Origin: Carboxylicivirga agarovorans
GTDB taxonomy: Bacteria > Bacteroidota > Bacteroidia > Bacteroidales > Marinilabiliaceae
Assembly (NCBI RefSeq): GCF_050589845.1
Contig: NZ_JBNGPA010000005.1
Location: 186,001 to 250,000, forward strand
Length of the DNA stretch: 64,000 nt
Direction of reading: 5' to 3'
Below, piece after piece: positions 25,200-34,058 of the stretch. The notes under the pieces are model-generated. The model was not told the origin of the DNA, did no database searches, and was given only the letters and a program-made list of their open reading frames with translations. The position numbers were made by a program, and so were the translations under genes. How positions within the stretch are numbered: the first letter of the stretch is position 1; every line of letters begins with the position of its first letter.

Positions 25200-25985
25200 T
25201 TATTTTATACCATCATTACATTTGGTTTTCCGCTTCAACATACTAATTGTAACGTAAACACCTGCAAACGATATCCAATCGTTGTTATGAGTAAAAGTGC
25301 TCTCTCCAAATCCATAAGGGTCGGAAGGATCAATGCTTCCAGGCCCCACATAGTCCAAGTCATCAACAAATGTTTTTCGGAAAGTCCATTCGGCACCTAC
25401 CCTAATATATTTGTTAATCTTGTACTTTGCACCTATACCGAACGGCAAAGATAATATAAAACTTGGTTTGCCCGCAGAATTTTCACTCTCTGTATTAATT
25501 CTGTTATAAATAGTTGTGGCAAGACCAACAGAAATGTATGGTGTGAATGTAGTATTCGTGATAAATTTATGATCGTATGAGCGGAAATTAAACTCCACCT
25601 GAGCCGATATATCCCCGATATTCCTGTCAAAGGCATAATTCGCATCTGATGTCTCGAGGTACTTCAGATCCTGTCCCTTATAGTCACCACTAATAGTACC
25701 AAATAAAGCCATTGCCTTTAATGCGATACGATCAGTGAAAACATAACGTCCGATTCCTCCTAATGCCGGGTGGGAATTATTAAACGGCATACCCGTGCTT
25801 AAGTCGCCAAAATAATAGGAAGCTCCGGCAAATCCACCAATTTCCAGCCTGTCTTGTGCAAACACTTCTTTATTTGGAGCAAGAAAGACCAATAAAAACA
25901 CGGATGCCATCATCCATTTATTTAACTGCTTAAAACTATTATTTGCGAAAATCGTATAGAGCATTTTGTTTCCGATACATAACAT
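25200..25985 (-). CDS. DUF6089-family outer-membrane beta-barrel protein
   Basis: A 261-residue exported protein. A hydrophobic signal stretch (MMASVFLLVFLAPNKEVFAQ) lies unusually far in, at residues 25-44, so the real start may be the ATG at 25964 or even later. The mature part alternates in a beta-barrel pattern: LEIGGFAGASYYFGDLS, PFGIGAKYKINKYIRVGAEWTFRKTFVDDLD, WISFAGVYVTISML. It matches my memory of the DUF6089 proteins found upstream of uppS and bamA in many Bacteroidota. Function is unknown; the context suggests an envelope role. Confidence 0.82.
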   Translation of the reverse strand: MLCIGNKMLYTIFANNSFKQLNKWMMASVFLLVFLAPNKEVFAQDRLEIGGFAGASYYFGDLSTGMPFNNSHPALGGIGRYVFTDRIALKAMALFGTISGDYKGQDLKYLETSDANYAFDRNIGDISAQVEFNFRSYDHKFITNTTFTPYISVGLATTIYNRINTESENSAGKPSFILSLPFGIGAKYKINKYIRVGAEWTFRKTFVDDLDYVGPGSIDPSDPYGFGESTFTHNNDWISFAGVYVTISMLKRKTKCNDGIK

Positions 25986-26070
25986 TGGTATCTGATCATA
26001 TTACCACACGGCTAAATGAGCAGTAACATTCAAACACCTTTTATTAAAAATTATTGCACTAAAATAAAGA

Positions 26071-26949
26071 TTAATTGCGCTTATCAACGCCCCACATTAA
26101 TTTATTGCGCAAGGTTGTAAAAAATGAATGCCCCCTCAGTTCGATCACATTGATGCTGAACTTAGCTTTTTTAACCTTAAGATGAACAGTATTTTCAAGG
26201 ACTTTACTGCGTGAATCAAGGGATGCGAGAAATTTTGAGTCACGCCCTTCGACTTTTAATGTCACCTCAACATCATTGGGCACCACTATTGGACGTACAT
26301 TTAAATTATGAGGCGCGATAGGAGTTATAACAAAGCTTTTACTGCTCGGGTGCAGAATCGGCCCACCAACACTTAATGAATAGGCCGTAGATCCGGTTGT
26401 TGTTGATACGATTAAACCATCGGACCAAAAAGAATTGAGAAACTCATCATTGACATAGGTATGAACGATGATCATGGCAGAACTGTCACGCTTGGAGATG
26501 GCCAGCTCATTCAAGGCGAAATTATATTCGCCAAAATGATTGTCGCCCGTCTCAATTTCGAGCAGGTCAATCTGCCGGGTGGTATAATTCCCCTCAATAA
26601 CTTCCTCAATGGCTACCTTCATTTCTCCCTGCGAGATATCTGCCAGAAAACCCAGCCGACCACTATTGATCCCCACAATAGGAATACCCTTATCACGCAC
26701 ATAAGTCACCGCTTCAAGAAAGGTACCGTCGCCACCTATACTAAAAACAAGGTCAACATCAGTAATTTCATCATGGTCCATGAAAAAATCACTTACTTCG
26801 GGTTTCATTTTTACATTGGTGAGCAAAAATTGATAAAAAGGCTTGTGAATAACTATCTCCACGTTATTCTCTTTCAGAATCTGAAATAAGCTTTTGCAGG
26901 CATTAAAAAACACCTCCCCAAATTGCTTTCCAAATACAGCTATCCTCAT
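26071..26949 (-). CDS. nadK: NAD kinase
   Basis: Phosphorylates NAD to NADP. The nucleotide motif GGDGTFLEA lies at residues 72-80, followed by the glycine-rich region GSTAYSLSVGGPILHP and by FVITPIAPHNLNVRPIVV. Its 292 residues are typical. It lies between a small Omp85 gene (23 bp upstream) and DUF6089 (86 bp downstream), the usual position in this cluster in Bacteroidota. Confidence 0.97.
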   Translation of the reverse strand: MRIAVFGKQFGEVFFNACKSLFQILKENNVEIVIHKPFYQFLLTNVKMKPEVSDFFMDHDEITDVDLVFSIGGDGTFLEAVTYVRDKGIPIVGINSGRLGFLADISQGEMKVAIEEVIEGNYTTRQIDLLEIETGDNHFGEYNFALNELAISKRDSSAMIIVHTYVNDEFLNSFWSDGLIVSTTTGSTAYSLSVGGPILHPSSKSFVITPIAPHNLNVRPIVVPNDVEVTLKVEGRDSKFLASLDSRSKVLENTVHLKVKKAKFSINVIELRGHSFFTTLRNKLMWGVDKRN

Positions 26950-26972
26950 TATTAAATGTTTTACGAAATCGT

Positions 26973-28406
26973 TTAAATGGCCAGGTTAAAATGAACGAAG
27001 AAGCCATGTTGTTTAAATTTATTGACCGAATAATTAAAGCTCCATACCATATCGTAAAATGTTACAAAATCAAGACCGAAGCCATAGCCATACTGCCAAT
27101 CATTCACAAATGTATTAGATATTGGCGGATTCTCTTGCCATACGTAACCGAAATCATAAAAAGCTTTTAAATAAAAGGCGTAATTAATTTTAGCAAATTG
27201 AGTAATTGGCATAAATCCAATATTCTGCACACGGGGATGAAGCAAGGTAAATACCATCTGATTTTTCATGGTAGCCTGCCGTGTTCCATCGATTACGTAT
27301 AGCTCATAGCCATTTAAAAAAGATTTATATCCACTACCGGCATTTAAAACATAAGGCAACAAATTACTTGTATTATATTCTCCGTATAACAAGCTTGCCC
27401 AGTGCCATCTCTCATGCAGATAAATATGCTTGTCTAAGCTACCATTAAGTTTAAGGTTATTTAATTCATCCTGCCATATTCCAAACCCCGTTTGAGTTGC
27501 CCTGAGCTTAAGTCGCGTTCCCTTTAAGGGGTATATTTTTGAATCGCGCCTGTCGTATTCATAATCATAACTCAGCTCCAGATATTGTAACTTATTGGCA
27601 CCTGGCGTCAGATAATTAGCATTGAGATCAATGATTGAATCACTAACATTGTAGTTATTATACTTTAACTCCATTTTATGTCGCTGATACAAGCCTGAGC
27701 GGATAGAATAGTATGCTGTACCCATGTATGTCATCTGGGCCATTTCTGTCTCCAGACCTTTAAATATCTGCTTATTGCCCTCAGTGGTATAGGGCAGTTG
27801 ATCATACATTCGAAAATCAAACTGAATACCCCAACCACCTCTCTTTTTATATTCCGGAGACAGGTATCCAAACATTATTTGCGTGGTAAAGCCAAGCCTG
27901 ATGCGCGCCAGTATTTTTTCATTGCGCCCCCTGAAGTTATCTCGTTTTAAATACACCCCATAGTTGACCCTTGACCAGTCACCATTATTGAAAAAAGAAC
28001 TCAGATTACGATCTGCCACTTCAAAGATCGGAAACACCCACCAATACCATCTCTCATCAACACTGACATGAAAAATAATGGTTTCATCAGACTGCAGCGT
28101 GTACCGAATGGCTACAAAATTAAATAATGAGGTATTGAGCAGATTATGGCGACACCGTTTAGTGATTTGTCCCAGTTTATTGACTAGTATCTTATCACCT
28201 TTCTTGAAAATAAGTTCATTGAGGATAACACGTGGCTTGGTAATTTTATTTCCAGAGATAATGATTTGCTGAACCTGAACATATCCATCGCCGGCCTGCA
28301 TTTCTTCGTCAGTATCGGGATTTATGGCATAAAGCTGACCTGCACAATGCAACATTGCGATAACTATGCCTACTATTTTAAGGGTACTGTAACAAGCCTT
28401 ACCCAT
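26973..28406 (-). CDS. small Omp85/BamA-TamA-like outer membrane protein
   Basis: A 477-residue exported protein with a signal peptide ending GQLYA. Residues about 43-115 form one POTRA-like domain (VQQIIISGNKITKPRVILNELIFKKGD), then WYWWVFPIFEVADRN leads to a surface-antigen barrel. The barrel contains YDRRDSKIYPLKGTRLKLRATQTGFG, the strand pattern of D15/Omp85 proteins. Having one POTRA, it is much smaller than BamA or TamA. Candidate roles are lipid or protein insertion into the outer membrane; neither can be chosen from sequence. It is 18 bp after the CBS gene. Confidence 0.82.
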   Translation of the reverse strand: MGKACYSTLKIVGIVIAMLHCAGQLYAINPDTDEEMQAGDGYVQVQQIIISGNKITKPRVILNELIFKKGDKILVNKLGQITKRCRHNLLNTSLFNFVAIRYTLQSDETIIFHVSVDERWYWWVFPIFEVADRNLSSFFNNGDWSRVNYGVYLKRDNFRGRNEKILARIRLGFTTQIMFGYLSPEYKKRGGWGIQFDFRMYDQLPYTTEGNKQIFKGLETEMAQMTYMGTAYYSIRSGLYQRHKMELKYNNYNVSDSIIDLNANYLTPGANKLQYLELSYDYEYDRRDSKIYPLKGTRLKLRATQTGFGIWQDELNNLKLNGSLDKHIYLHERWHWASLLYGEYNTSNLLPYVLNAGSGYKSFLNGYELYVIDGTRQATMKNQMVFTLLHPRVQNIGFMPITQFAKINYAFYLKAFYDFGYVWQENPPISNTFVNDWQYGYGFGLDFVTFYDMVWSFNYSVNKFKQHGFFVHFNLAI

Positions 28407-28424
28407 ATATTATCCCTTTATCTC

Positions 28425-29090
28425 CTACATATTAAGATACCTCATTAGTGCGTCGTAGTTTTTTTTCACAGTATCGTCATAGGAATCGTCCCCAACATAA
28501 GTTGTTTTAACTGAATAATCGTATCTGTCAAATGCGTTTAATACCGGTCTTACATCCACTCTGTTCAACTTGATGGCAATACATAATTTCTCTGAATCTT
28601 TAGGCTGCGACACATACAAACTCAAAATTTTCGCATCTGCATCTTCAACGATCCTCGAAATTTCCGACAATGAATAATCATTGGGCAGCAATTCCAGCTC
28701 AATTATCCCACCTGAAGCATGTGCGGCAATTAAATCGGCAAACGTGTGCAATAAATCACTTTGAGTAATCAAACCAAGGTATTCTTCTTCTTTATCCAGA
28801 ACTGGCACCACAGTTAACTTCAACCGGGAAGCAACCTCAATAACATCGAAAATATGTTGATGTGCAAAAACATATGGTCGCGTATATGACAGAGAATGAT
28901 TACCTAAGGCCTCTTCGGCCTTGTTCAGATCGTAGATGTCAACATCACTGATCAGACCAAGAAAAGACCTGTTATTGACAATTGGCAAATGGGATACACG
29001 GAATACCTCCATCCAGTTAAGAGCATCAAGCCCAGTGTCTGAAGTTTTCAAAGAAGGTACCACTTCTGATATTAATTCTCTTGCCAACAT
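28425..29090 (-). CDS. CBS-domain protein with C-terminal ACT-like region
   Basis: A soluble 221-residue protein with two CBS motifs: VSHLPIVNNRSFLGLISDVDIYDL at about 32-56 and LTVVPVLDKEEEYLGLITQSDLLHTFA at about 91-117. The C-terminal part from 125 (GGIIELELLPNDYSLSEISRIVEDADAKILSLYVS) has an ACT-like strand-helix pattern. CBS pairs bind adenosyl compounds, so it may sense energy charge or AMP-type nucleotides. It is first in the nadK-bamA cluster and divergent from pdxJ; its partner is unknown. Confidence 0.87.
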   Translation of the reverse strand: MLARELISEVVPSLKTSDTGLDALNWMEVFRVSHLPIVNNRSFLGLISDVDIYDLNKAEEALGNHSLSYTRPYVFAHQHIFDVIEVASRLKLTVVPVLDKEEEYLGLITQSDLLHTFADLIAAHASGGIIELELLPNDYSLSEISRIVEDADAKILSLYVSQPKDSEKLCIAIKLNRVDVRPVLNAFDRYDYSVKTTYVGDDSYDDTVKKNYDALMRYLNM

Positions 29091-29153
29091 AGATTACTTT
29101 TGGAAATACTTTATAATTTTGCGCGACAACAAAGAACCCTTTTGGGGTGTAAT

Positions 29154-29182
29154 TGTTTGAGTATTAAAAATACTGTCAAACA
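29154..29182. promoter_or_regulatory. palindrome in the CBS/pdxJ divergent region
   Basis: TGTTTGA (29154-29160) and TCAAACA (29176-29182) are exact inverted copies, and inner GTATT/AATAC extends the symmetry. It lies between two divergent genes, so a shared operator is more likely than a terminator, though either is possible. Confidence 0.4.
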
Positions 29183-29259
29183 TTATAACAAACAAAATTA
29201 AGTGATAGTTTATTTTGTATTTAATCACTCATTAAAAGGCGTTCATCAATTAAACAGCA

Positions 29260-29976
29260 ATGACTAAACTAAGTGTTAACATAAACAAGGTTGCTACCCT
29301 GAGAAATTCACGGGGCGGAAATACTCCTAATGTATTAAAAGCAGCTGTTGATGTTCAAGAATTCGGTGGAGACGGAGTAACTGTTCATCCAAGACCTGAC
29401 GAGCGCCATATACGCTATCAGGACGTATATGACATTCGTCCTGCCATTAAAACAGAATTCAATATTGAAGGCTATCCTTCAAAGGATTTCATTGACCTTG
29501 TTCTGGCAGTTAAACCTCACCAGGTAACATTGGTTCCTGATCCGCCTGAAGCATTAACATCGAATGCCGGATGGGATACGGTCAACAACATGAGCTTTCT
29601 TCAGGATGTGATCGGACAATTCAGCGAAGCAGGTATCCGCACCTCAATTTTCGTCGATACAGACCTTAGAAATATTGAAGGCGCTGTTAAAACCAACACC
29701 GACCGCATTGAGTTATATACCGAGCCTTATGCAACTGACTTTGCCAAGGACCGTGAGGCTGCCGTTGCGCCATTTGTTGAAGCAGCTGAACTGGCCAACA
29801 AGATTGGTTTAAAAATCAATGCCGGCCACGATTTAAACCTGGATAACCTGAAGTATTTCAATGAGCGCATTCCTTATTTGAAAGAGGTATCCATTGGCCA
29901 TGCCTTGATTAGTGATGCCCTTTATATTGGATTAGAGAAAACCATTCAATTGTACAAGCAACAACTGATCAAATAG
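29260..29976 (+). CDS. pdxJ: pyridoxine 5'-phosphate synthase
   Basis: PdxJ closes the pyridoxine ring from 3-amino-2-oxopropyl phosphate and DXP in the DXP-dependent vitamin B6 pathway. LSVNINKVATLRNSRGGNTPNVLKAA is the N-terminal phosphate region, GGDGVTVHPRPDERHI holds the conserved His and Arg, and LKINAGHDLNLDNL and VSIGHALISDALYIGL close the barrel. It has 238 residues, normal length. An esterase gene starts 6 bp after it. Confidence 0.97.
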   Translation: MTKLSVNINKVATLRNSRGGNTPNVLKAAVDVQEFGGDGVTVHPRPDERHIRYQDVYDIRPAIKTEFNIEGYPSKDFIDLVLAVKPHQVTLVPDPPEALTSNAGWDTVNNMSFLQDVIGQFSEAGIRTSIFVDTDLRNIEGAVKTNTDRIELYTEPYATDFAKDREAAVAPFVEAAELANKIGLKINAGHDLNLDNLKYFNERIPYLKEVSIGHALISDALYIGLEKTIQLYKQQLIK

Positions 29977-29982
29977 TTTTTC

Positions 29983-30789
29983 ATGAAACTTTTTTATCGT
30001 GAATACGGACTAAAGGGTCCCAAGCTGGTGATTCTGCATGGCTTATATGGCTCATCGGATAACTGGGTTTCAATTGCCCGCCAGCTGGAGAATGATTACC
30101 ATGTGTACCTGCTTGACCAGCGTAACCACGGGCAATCTCCACACAGTACAATTCACGATTATGAAAGTATGGCAGGTGACCTGCTTGAATTTTTGGATGA
30201 CAAAGAAATAGACAAAGCGCATGTAATTGGCCACTCAATGGGTGGTAAAACAGCCATGCGCTTTGCTTTAGCTCACCCCGGGCGGATAAACAAACTGGTT
30301 ATACTTGATATTGCGCCAAAGTCGTATGCGTCATTCAGCAACTATGCTCAAATAACCAATAACCACGAGCTGATCATCAACAGCTTATCTTCAACCTTGC
30401 TTGATAATGTCAAAAGCCGAAAGGCCATTGACGAACAATTGGCAGCTAAACTTCCTGATGCCGGACTCAGACATTTTCTGCTGAAAAATATTGAGAGAAC
30501 AAAACAAGGGACTTTTAAATGGCGATTGAATCTGCCGGTCATTAAGGAAACATTAGAATTAATTATGGATGGCTTTTCGATGCTGGACCCTGAAGAAGTG
30601 CGTGTAAAAATCCCATCTGTATTTATCAGGGGCGAACAATCAGGATATGTCATGGAAGAAGACACCCTGATTATGCGCAAATTTTTCAAAGATGCCGAAT
30701 TAGTGACCATCCCCAAAGCCGGCCACTGGCTGCATGCCGAACAACCGGACCTATTGATTAAAACACTGGCCTACTTTCTGCTCGATTAA
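29983..30789 (+). CDS. alpha/beta-hydrolase, YbfF-type esterase
   Basis: A 268-residue cytoplasmic hydrolase. LVILHGLYGSSDNW holds the oxyanion loop, DQRNHGQSPHS follows strand 4, Ser85 in VIGHSMGG is the nucleophile, and the His lies in KAGHWLHAEQPD near residue 250. These segments match YbfF-like esterases that cleave short acyl or acyl-CoA thioesters; the natural substrate is unknown. It lies 6 bp after pdxJ and may be translated from the same transcript, although no link to B6 synthesis is evident. Confidence 0.9.
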   Translation: MKLFYREYGLKGPKLVILHGLYGSSDNWVSIARQLENDYHVYLLDQRNHGQSPHSTIHDYESMAGDLLEFLDDKEIDKAHVIGHSMGGKTAMRFALAHPGRINKLVILDIAPKSYASFSNYAQITNNHELIINSLSSTLLDNVKSRKAIDEQLAAKLPDAGLRHFLLKNIERTKQGTFKWRLNLPVIKETLELIMDGFSMLDPEEVRVKIPSVFIRGEQSGYVMEEDTLIMRKFFKDAELVTIPKAGHWLHAEQPDLLIKTLAYFLLD

Positions 30790-30905
30790 TTTTTGATTTT
30801 AAATGCGTCTTCGATACCATTGCTTAACCTGATTGCATACACTGTCGACAACCTGACAGAAACGAACATCAACTCCTCTTAAAAACACATCAGCAATAAC
30901 ACCAT

Positions 30906-31622
30906 CTAGGCGTGCTCAACAGCATCTTCGGCGATTAGGTCCTCACCTTTGAAACGTAAAAACAATTGAGCCGTTGCCAATACGTCTTTTTCACAATACC
31001 GGGCTATACGCTCAACATCATTTTCTTCGTAAAAAACACCGGCAACCTGGCTTCCATCTATATCATCCTTTGGTGACGGGATATCAAAGATCGTGGTAAG
31101 CAGATTAAGAGAAGTATAATGCTTATAGTCTCCAAACTTCCACATATCCATTGTATCCAAAAACTTGACCTCCCATGGTTTTTTGCCCGCGACATCAAGC
31201 ATCGCCGGCAGTTGAACACCATTGATCAGCATGCGCCGGGCAATAAATGGGAAATCAAACTCTTTCGCATTATGTCCACATATATTTTTATGAATATCGC
31301 GGGCAAAATGATTGAGCATTTGAGCAAAATCGGTAAGCAAGACCTTTTCATTGTCACCGGCAAATGATTTAACACGAAAGATGCGTTTACCACCACGTGC
31401 AGAGATAACACCAACCGAGATACATACGATCTTACCAAACTCGGCATAAATACCTGCGCGCCCATATACATCGGCAGGTGATTCATCATCGTTTCTGAAA
31501 TAAGCCGATTTCTTTTCCCATAGCTCCTGCATTTCAGGTGCTACATTTTCAAAACCGGCTTCTTGCGGTACCGTTTCAATATCAAGAAACATGATATCTT
31601 CAACTTTGATATTATCCAGCAT
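30906..31622 (-). CDS. predicted 3'-5' exonuclease (PolB-like, DEDD fold)
   Basis: A 238-residue RNase H-fold nuclease. The first acidic motif is MFLDIETVPQ with Asp14 and Glu16. The second motif is in NICGHNAKEFDFPFIARRML, and the third in ARYCEKDVLATAQLFLRF, where Tyr and Asp fit the DEDDy type. Stand-alone proteins of this PolB-like exonuclease family are common in Bacteroidota, with a role in DNA or RNA processing not established. It lies 7 bp downstream of udk. Confidence 0.87.
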   Translation of the reverse strand: MLDNIKVEDIMFLDIETVPQEAGFENVAPEMQELWEKKSAYFRNDDESPADVYGRAGIYAEFGKIVCISVGVISARGGKRIFRVKSFAGDNEKVLLTDFAQMLNHFARDIHKNICGHNAKEFDFPFIARRMLINGVQLPAMLDVAGKKPWEVKFLDTMDMWKFGDYKHYTSLNLLTTIFDIPSPKDDIDGSQVAGVFYEENDVERIARYCEKDVLATAQLFLRFKGEDLIAEDAVEHA

Positions 31623-31629
31623 TGGTCAA

Positions 31630-32247
31630 CTAGTTTAGGCTACTTAAATTTCTCTCAATAAAGTGAGTTAATATATTGATGGCTATCTGATTTTTCCCGC
31701 CCTGTGGCACGATCAGATCAGCATAGCGCTTGGTTGGTTCTATAAACTGCAGGTGGCTTGGCTTTACTGTTTCATCGTAACGTTCCAAAACTTTTTCAAC
31801 CGTTCGCCCGCGCTCCATTATGTCACGCTGAATAACCCTTGACAAACGGTCATCGGCATCGGCATGCACAAATACTTTTAAATCCATTAAGTCGCGCAAC
31901 TCCCTGCTTCCTAAAATCAGGATACCTTCAACGATAATAACATCACGAGGCTCTACCTTTACGGTTTCATCAGAACGTGTACATGTTAAGTATGAATATT
32001 GTGGCATCTCAACCGAACGACCAGCCTTTAACTCTTCTATGTGCTTTCTTAACAAGTCCCACTCAATTGAATTGGGATGATCAAAATTAATCTTTTGCCG
32101 TTCTTCCAAAGGCAAGTGCTTACTGTCTTTATAGTACGAGTCTTGTGGCAAAACAGCCACCTCTCCATCAGGTAATTGTTCCATAATTTTACGCACTACT
32201 GTCGTTTTACCTGATCCTGTTCCTCCCGCTATTCCGATTATTAGCAT
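31630..32247 (-). CDS. udk: uridine kinase
   Basis: Phosphorylates uridine and cytidine in pyrimidine salvage. The Walker A motif GIAGGTGSGKTT spans residues 5-16, INFDHPNSIEWDLLRKHI is the nucleoside-binding region, and RLSRVIQRDIMERGRTVEKVLERY is the lid. The frame can be extended to 32313, but this runs into the divergent Dabb gene; ATG 32247 (MLIIGIAGG) gives the normal 205 residues. Confidence 0.96.
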   Translation of the reverse strand: MLIIGIAGGTGSGKTTVVRKIMEQLPDGEVAVLPQDSYYKDSKHLPLEERQKINFDHPNSIEWDLLRKHIEELKAGRSVEMPQYSYLTCTRSDETVKVEPRDVIIVEGILILGSRELRDLMDLKVFVHADADDRLSRVIQRDIMERGRTVEKVLERYDETVKPSHLQFIEPTKRYADLIVPQGGKNQIAINILTHFIERNLSSLN

Positions 32248-32301
32248 TTTCTTATTTTTGCTTAAATTATATCTCAAACAAAATAAGTAAATAATTCGAT
32301 T

Positions 32302-32601
32302 ATGATTAAGCATATTGTTCTATTTAAATTAAAAAGCTTTGAGAACGAAGCTTTAAAGACACAGAAGCTCAATGAAATCAAAGATGGTTTATTGGCTTTA
32401 GACAGTAGAATTGATGAGTTAAAATCAATTGAGGTGGGCTTAAACTGCAATGAGAATGAAGAGTTTGACATTGCACTAACCACAACATTCAGCAACATGG
32501 CAGATTTGGATATATATGCCAAACATCCCGACCATGTAGCTGTTGCAAAAATAATTCGCGAAGTGCTTGAAGCCCGTTCATGTGTTGATTTCGAGTACTA
32601 A
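32302..32601 (+). CDS. Dabb (stress-responsive A/B barrel) protein
   Basis: A 99-residue protein with the dimeric alpha/beta-barrel signature: MIKHIVLFKLK at the start, then a helix, LKSIEVGLNCNENEEFDIALTTTFSNMADLDIYAKHPDHVAVAKII and a final VDFEY. The His in YAKHPDH is typical. Enzymatic function is unknown. It is divergent from udk, and a strong terminator follows. Confidence 0.9.
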   Translation: MIKHIVLFKLKSFENEALKTQKLNEIKDGLLALDSRIDELKSIEVGLNCNENEEFDIALTTTFSNMADLDIYAKHPDHVAVAKIIREVLEARSCVDFEY

Positions 32602-32629
32602 CCTGCGACACCCATAACAAAATAAGATC

Positions 32630-32668
32630 AAGGCTGTTCGAAACTCTGTGTTTGAACAGCCTTTTGAA
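32630..32668 (+). terminator. intrinsic terminator after the Dabb gene
   Basis: AAGGCTGTTC (32630-32639) pairs with GAACAGCCTT (32654-32663), with AAAC/GTTT pairing inside after a one-base bulge. TTTTGAAT follows. It ends the Dabb transcript. Confidence 0.8.
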
Positions 32669-33077
32669 TATTAATTCCCCCGAAAACGATTATGGAATTG
32701 CAGATAGCAGGCTCCTCTCTTTACATGCATTGGATAACGCTTAAAGATGAATACGGGAGAGAATTGGTCTGTGTAACATGAAAAATACAAGGATAAGGGC
32801 GGAAGTATTCATTCGTCTTAGTCCTATATTTCTTCTTAATTCAAGAATTAATTAATCATATTAGAGTCAATCTTCATTCACTGATCATCGAACGAACATC
32901 GAACGAACATTGAACGAACATTGAACGAACATTGAACGAACCTAATGAATAATCCCTTCTATAATTAGATGATTCCATGTCATCAATAACATTCTAACAG
33001 CAATAAGTCTTGACGTATGAATTGATCTTTTTGATATTGTGCCATTACAGTCATATTGAATAGCAAAAGGTTTTATC
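32669..33077. other. 410-bp intergenic region with no confident gene
   Basis: Apart from the 11-bp repeat block, I see no feature here. A 29-codon ORF from 32692 (MELQIAGSSLYMHW) resembles nothing I know and lacks support. The sequence could hold decayed coding DNA or the control region of the secreted esterase. Confidence 0.4.
32887..32941 (+). repeat. five tandem 11-bp repeats (iteron-like)
   Basis: Five head-to-tail copies of AT(C/T)GAACGAAC: two with C and then three with T at the third position, otherwise identical. The period of 11 bp is close to one helical turn. They end 136 bp before the secreted esterase gene. Confidence 0.92.
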
Positions 33078-33983
33078 ATGAAATTCTTTCTTCTGCCGTT
33101 TCTTAGCATATTCACCTTTTCGGTATGTGCCCAGGAGATAATAGTATCCTCAGGAAAGATAGTCAGACACCCATCATTTAAGTCTTCATTTGTTGATGAC
33201 CGTCATATCGATGTCTGGCTCCCCGATGGTTACAATTCAGCTAAAAGTTATGCCGTGGTTTATATGCACGATGGGCAAATGCTGTTTGACGCACAAAACA
33301 CCTTGAACAAGCAGGAGTGGGGTATTGATGAAGTAATGGCATCATTGATAAGTAACCGACGCATCCGCGATTGCATAGTTGTAGGCATTTGGAATAACGG
33401 CAAAAAGCGACATGCCGAATATTTTCCTCAACGTGCCTGGAAAAAATTGACAAAAGCACAACAAACAGAGCTTTTAGAGATGGAGGATATTTACATAAAT
33501 CCCAATGCATTTGAACAAGGCATGTTAGCCGACAGGTATCTCAGGTTTATTGTTCGAGAACTAAAACCTTTTATTGACAAAACCTACAGTACCAAAAGTA
33601 ACAAAGCCAACACCTTTATAATGGGCTCGAGCATGGGAGGATTAATTAGTTGTTATGCTGTTTGCGAATATCCCGGCATATTCGAAGGCGCCATTTGCAT
33701 GTCGACACACTGGCCGGCTGTTAATGGCATTACCATCAATTACCTAAGCGACAACATTCCTGAATCAAAAAGCCATCGCTTCTATTTCGATTATGGCACA
33801 GCGGCATTAGATTCATTATACCAACCTTATCAATTAAAGGTTGATAAATTGTTTCTGTCCAATGGATACCAATTGGATCAGAACTATATTTCAAGAAAAT
33901 TCAAGGGAGCTGATCATTCAGAAAACGCCTGGCGAAAGCGCGTAAACATTCCTTTGGAATTTATGCTGAAGCAACAGGAGTAA
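33078..33983 (+). CDS. secreted esterase, alpha/beta-hydrolase fold (putative esterase family)
   Basis: A 301-residue exported protein with a signal peptide ending FSVCAQ (residue 19). VDDRHIDVWLPDGYN and YAVVYMHDGQMLFDA are typical of the putative-esterase (Fes/esterase D-like) family. Ser185 in FIMGSSMGGLIS is the likely nucleophile and the His is in KGADHSENAWRKR near residue 288. Relatives act on ferric siderophores, feruloyl esters or other acyl esters; the target here is unknown. It is monocistronic, with a hairpin after it. Confidence 0.88.
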   Translation: MKFFLLPFLSIFTFSVCAQEIIVSSGKIVRHPSFKSSFVDDRHIDVWLPDGYNSAKSYAVVYMHDGQMLFDAQNTLNKQEWGIDEVMASLISNRRIRDCIVVGIWNNGKKRHAEYFPQRAWKKLTKAQQTELLEMEDIYINPNAFEQGMLADRYLRFIVRELKPFIDKTYSTKSNKANTFIMGSSMGGLISCYAVCEYPGIFEGAICMSTHWPAVNGITINYLSDNIPESKSHRFYFDYGTAALDSLYQPYQLKVDKLFLSNGYQLDQNYISRKFKGADHSENAWRKRVNIPLEFMLKQQE

Positions 33984-33997
33984 GCCACATACATAAA

Positions 33998-34024
33998 AAA
34001 GGTGCTCATTAGCGGCACCTTTCT
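33998..34024 (+). terminator. intrinsic terminator after secreted esterase gene
   Basis: AAAGGTGC (33998-34005) pairs with GCACCTTT (34015-34022), followed by CTTAC. On the other strand an A-run becomes a T-run after the stem, so it may also serve the convergent lipoprotein gene. Confidence 0.75.
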
Positions 34025-34058
34025 TACTTCATCGATTTATATAATCAGGCATCAAGAG

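Noticed and set aside
29981..30238. 85-codon antisense ORF inside the esterase gene
   Set aside because: It is the shadow of a clear alpha/beta-hydrolase frame and has no recognisable protein features.
32692..32781. 29-codon ORF in the gap before the secreted esterase
   Set aside because: It has no similarity, no conservation evidence and no clear ribosome-binding context.
32887..32941. CRISPR array
   Set aside because: The 11-bp repeats have no spacers between them and no cas genes are near.
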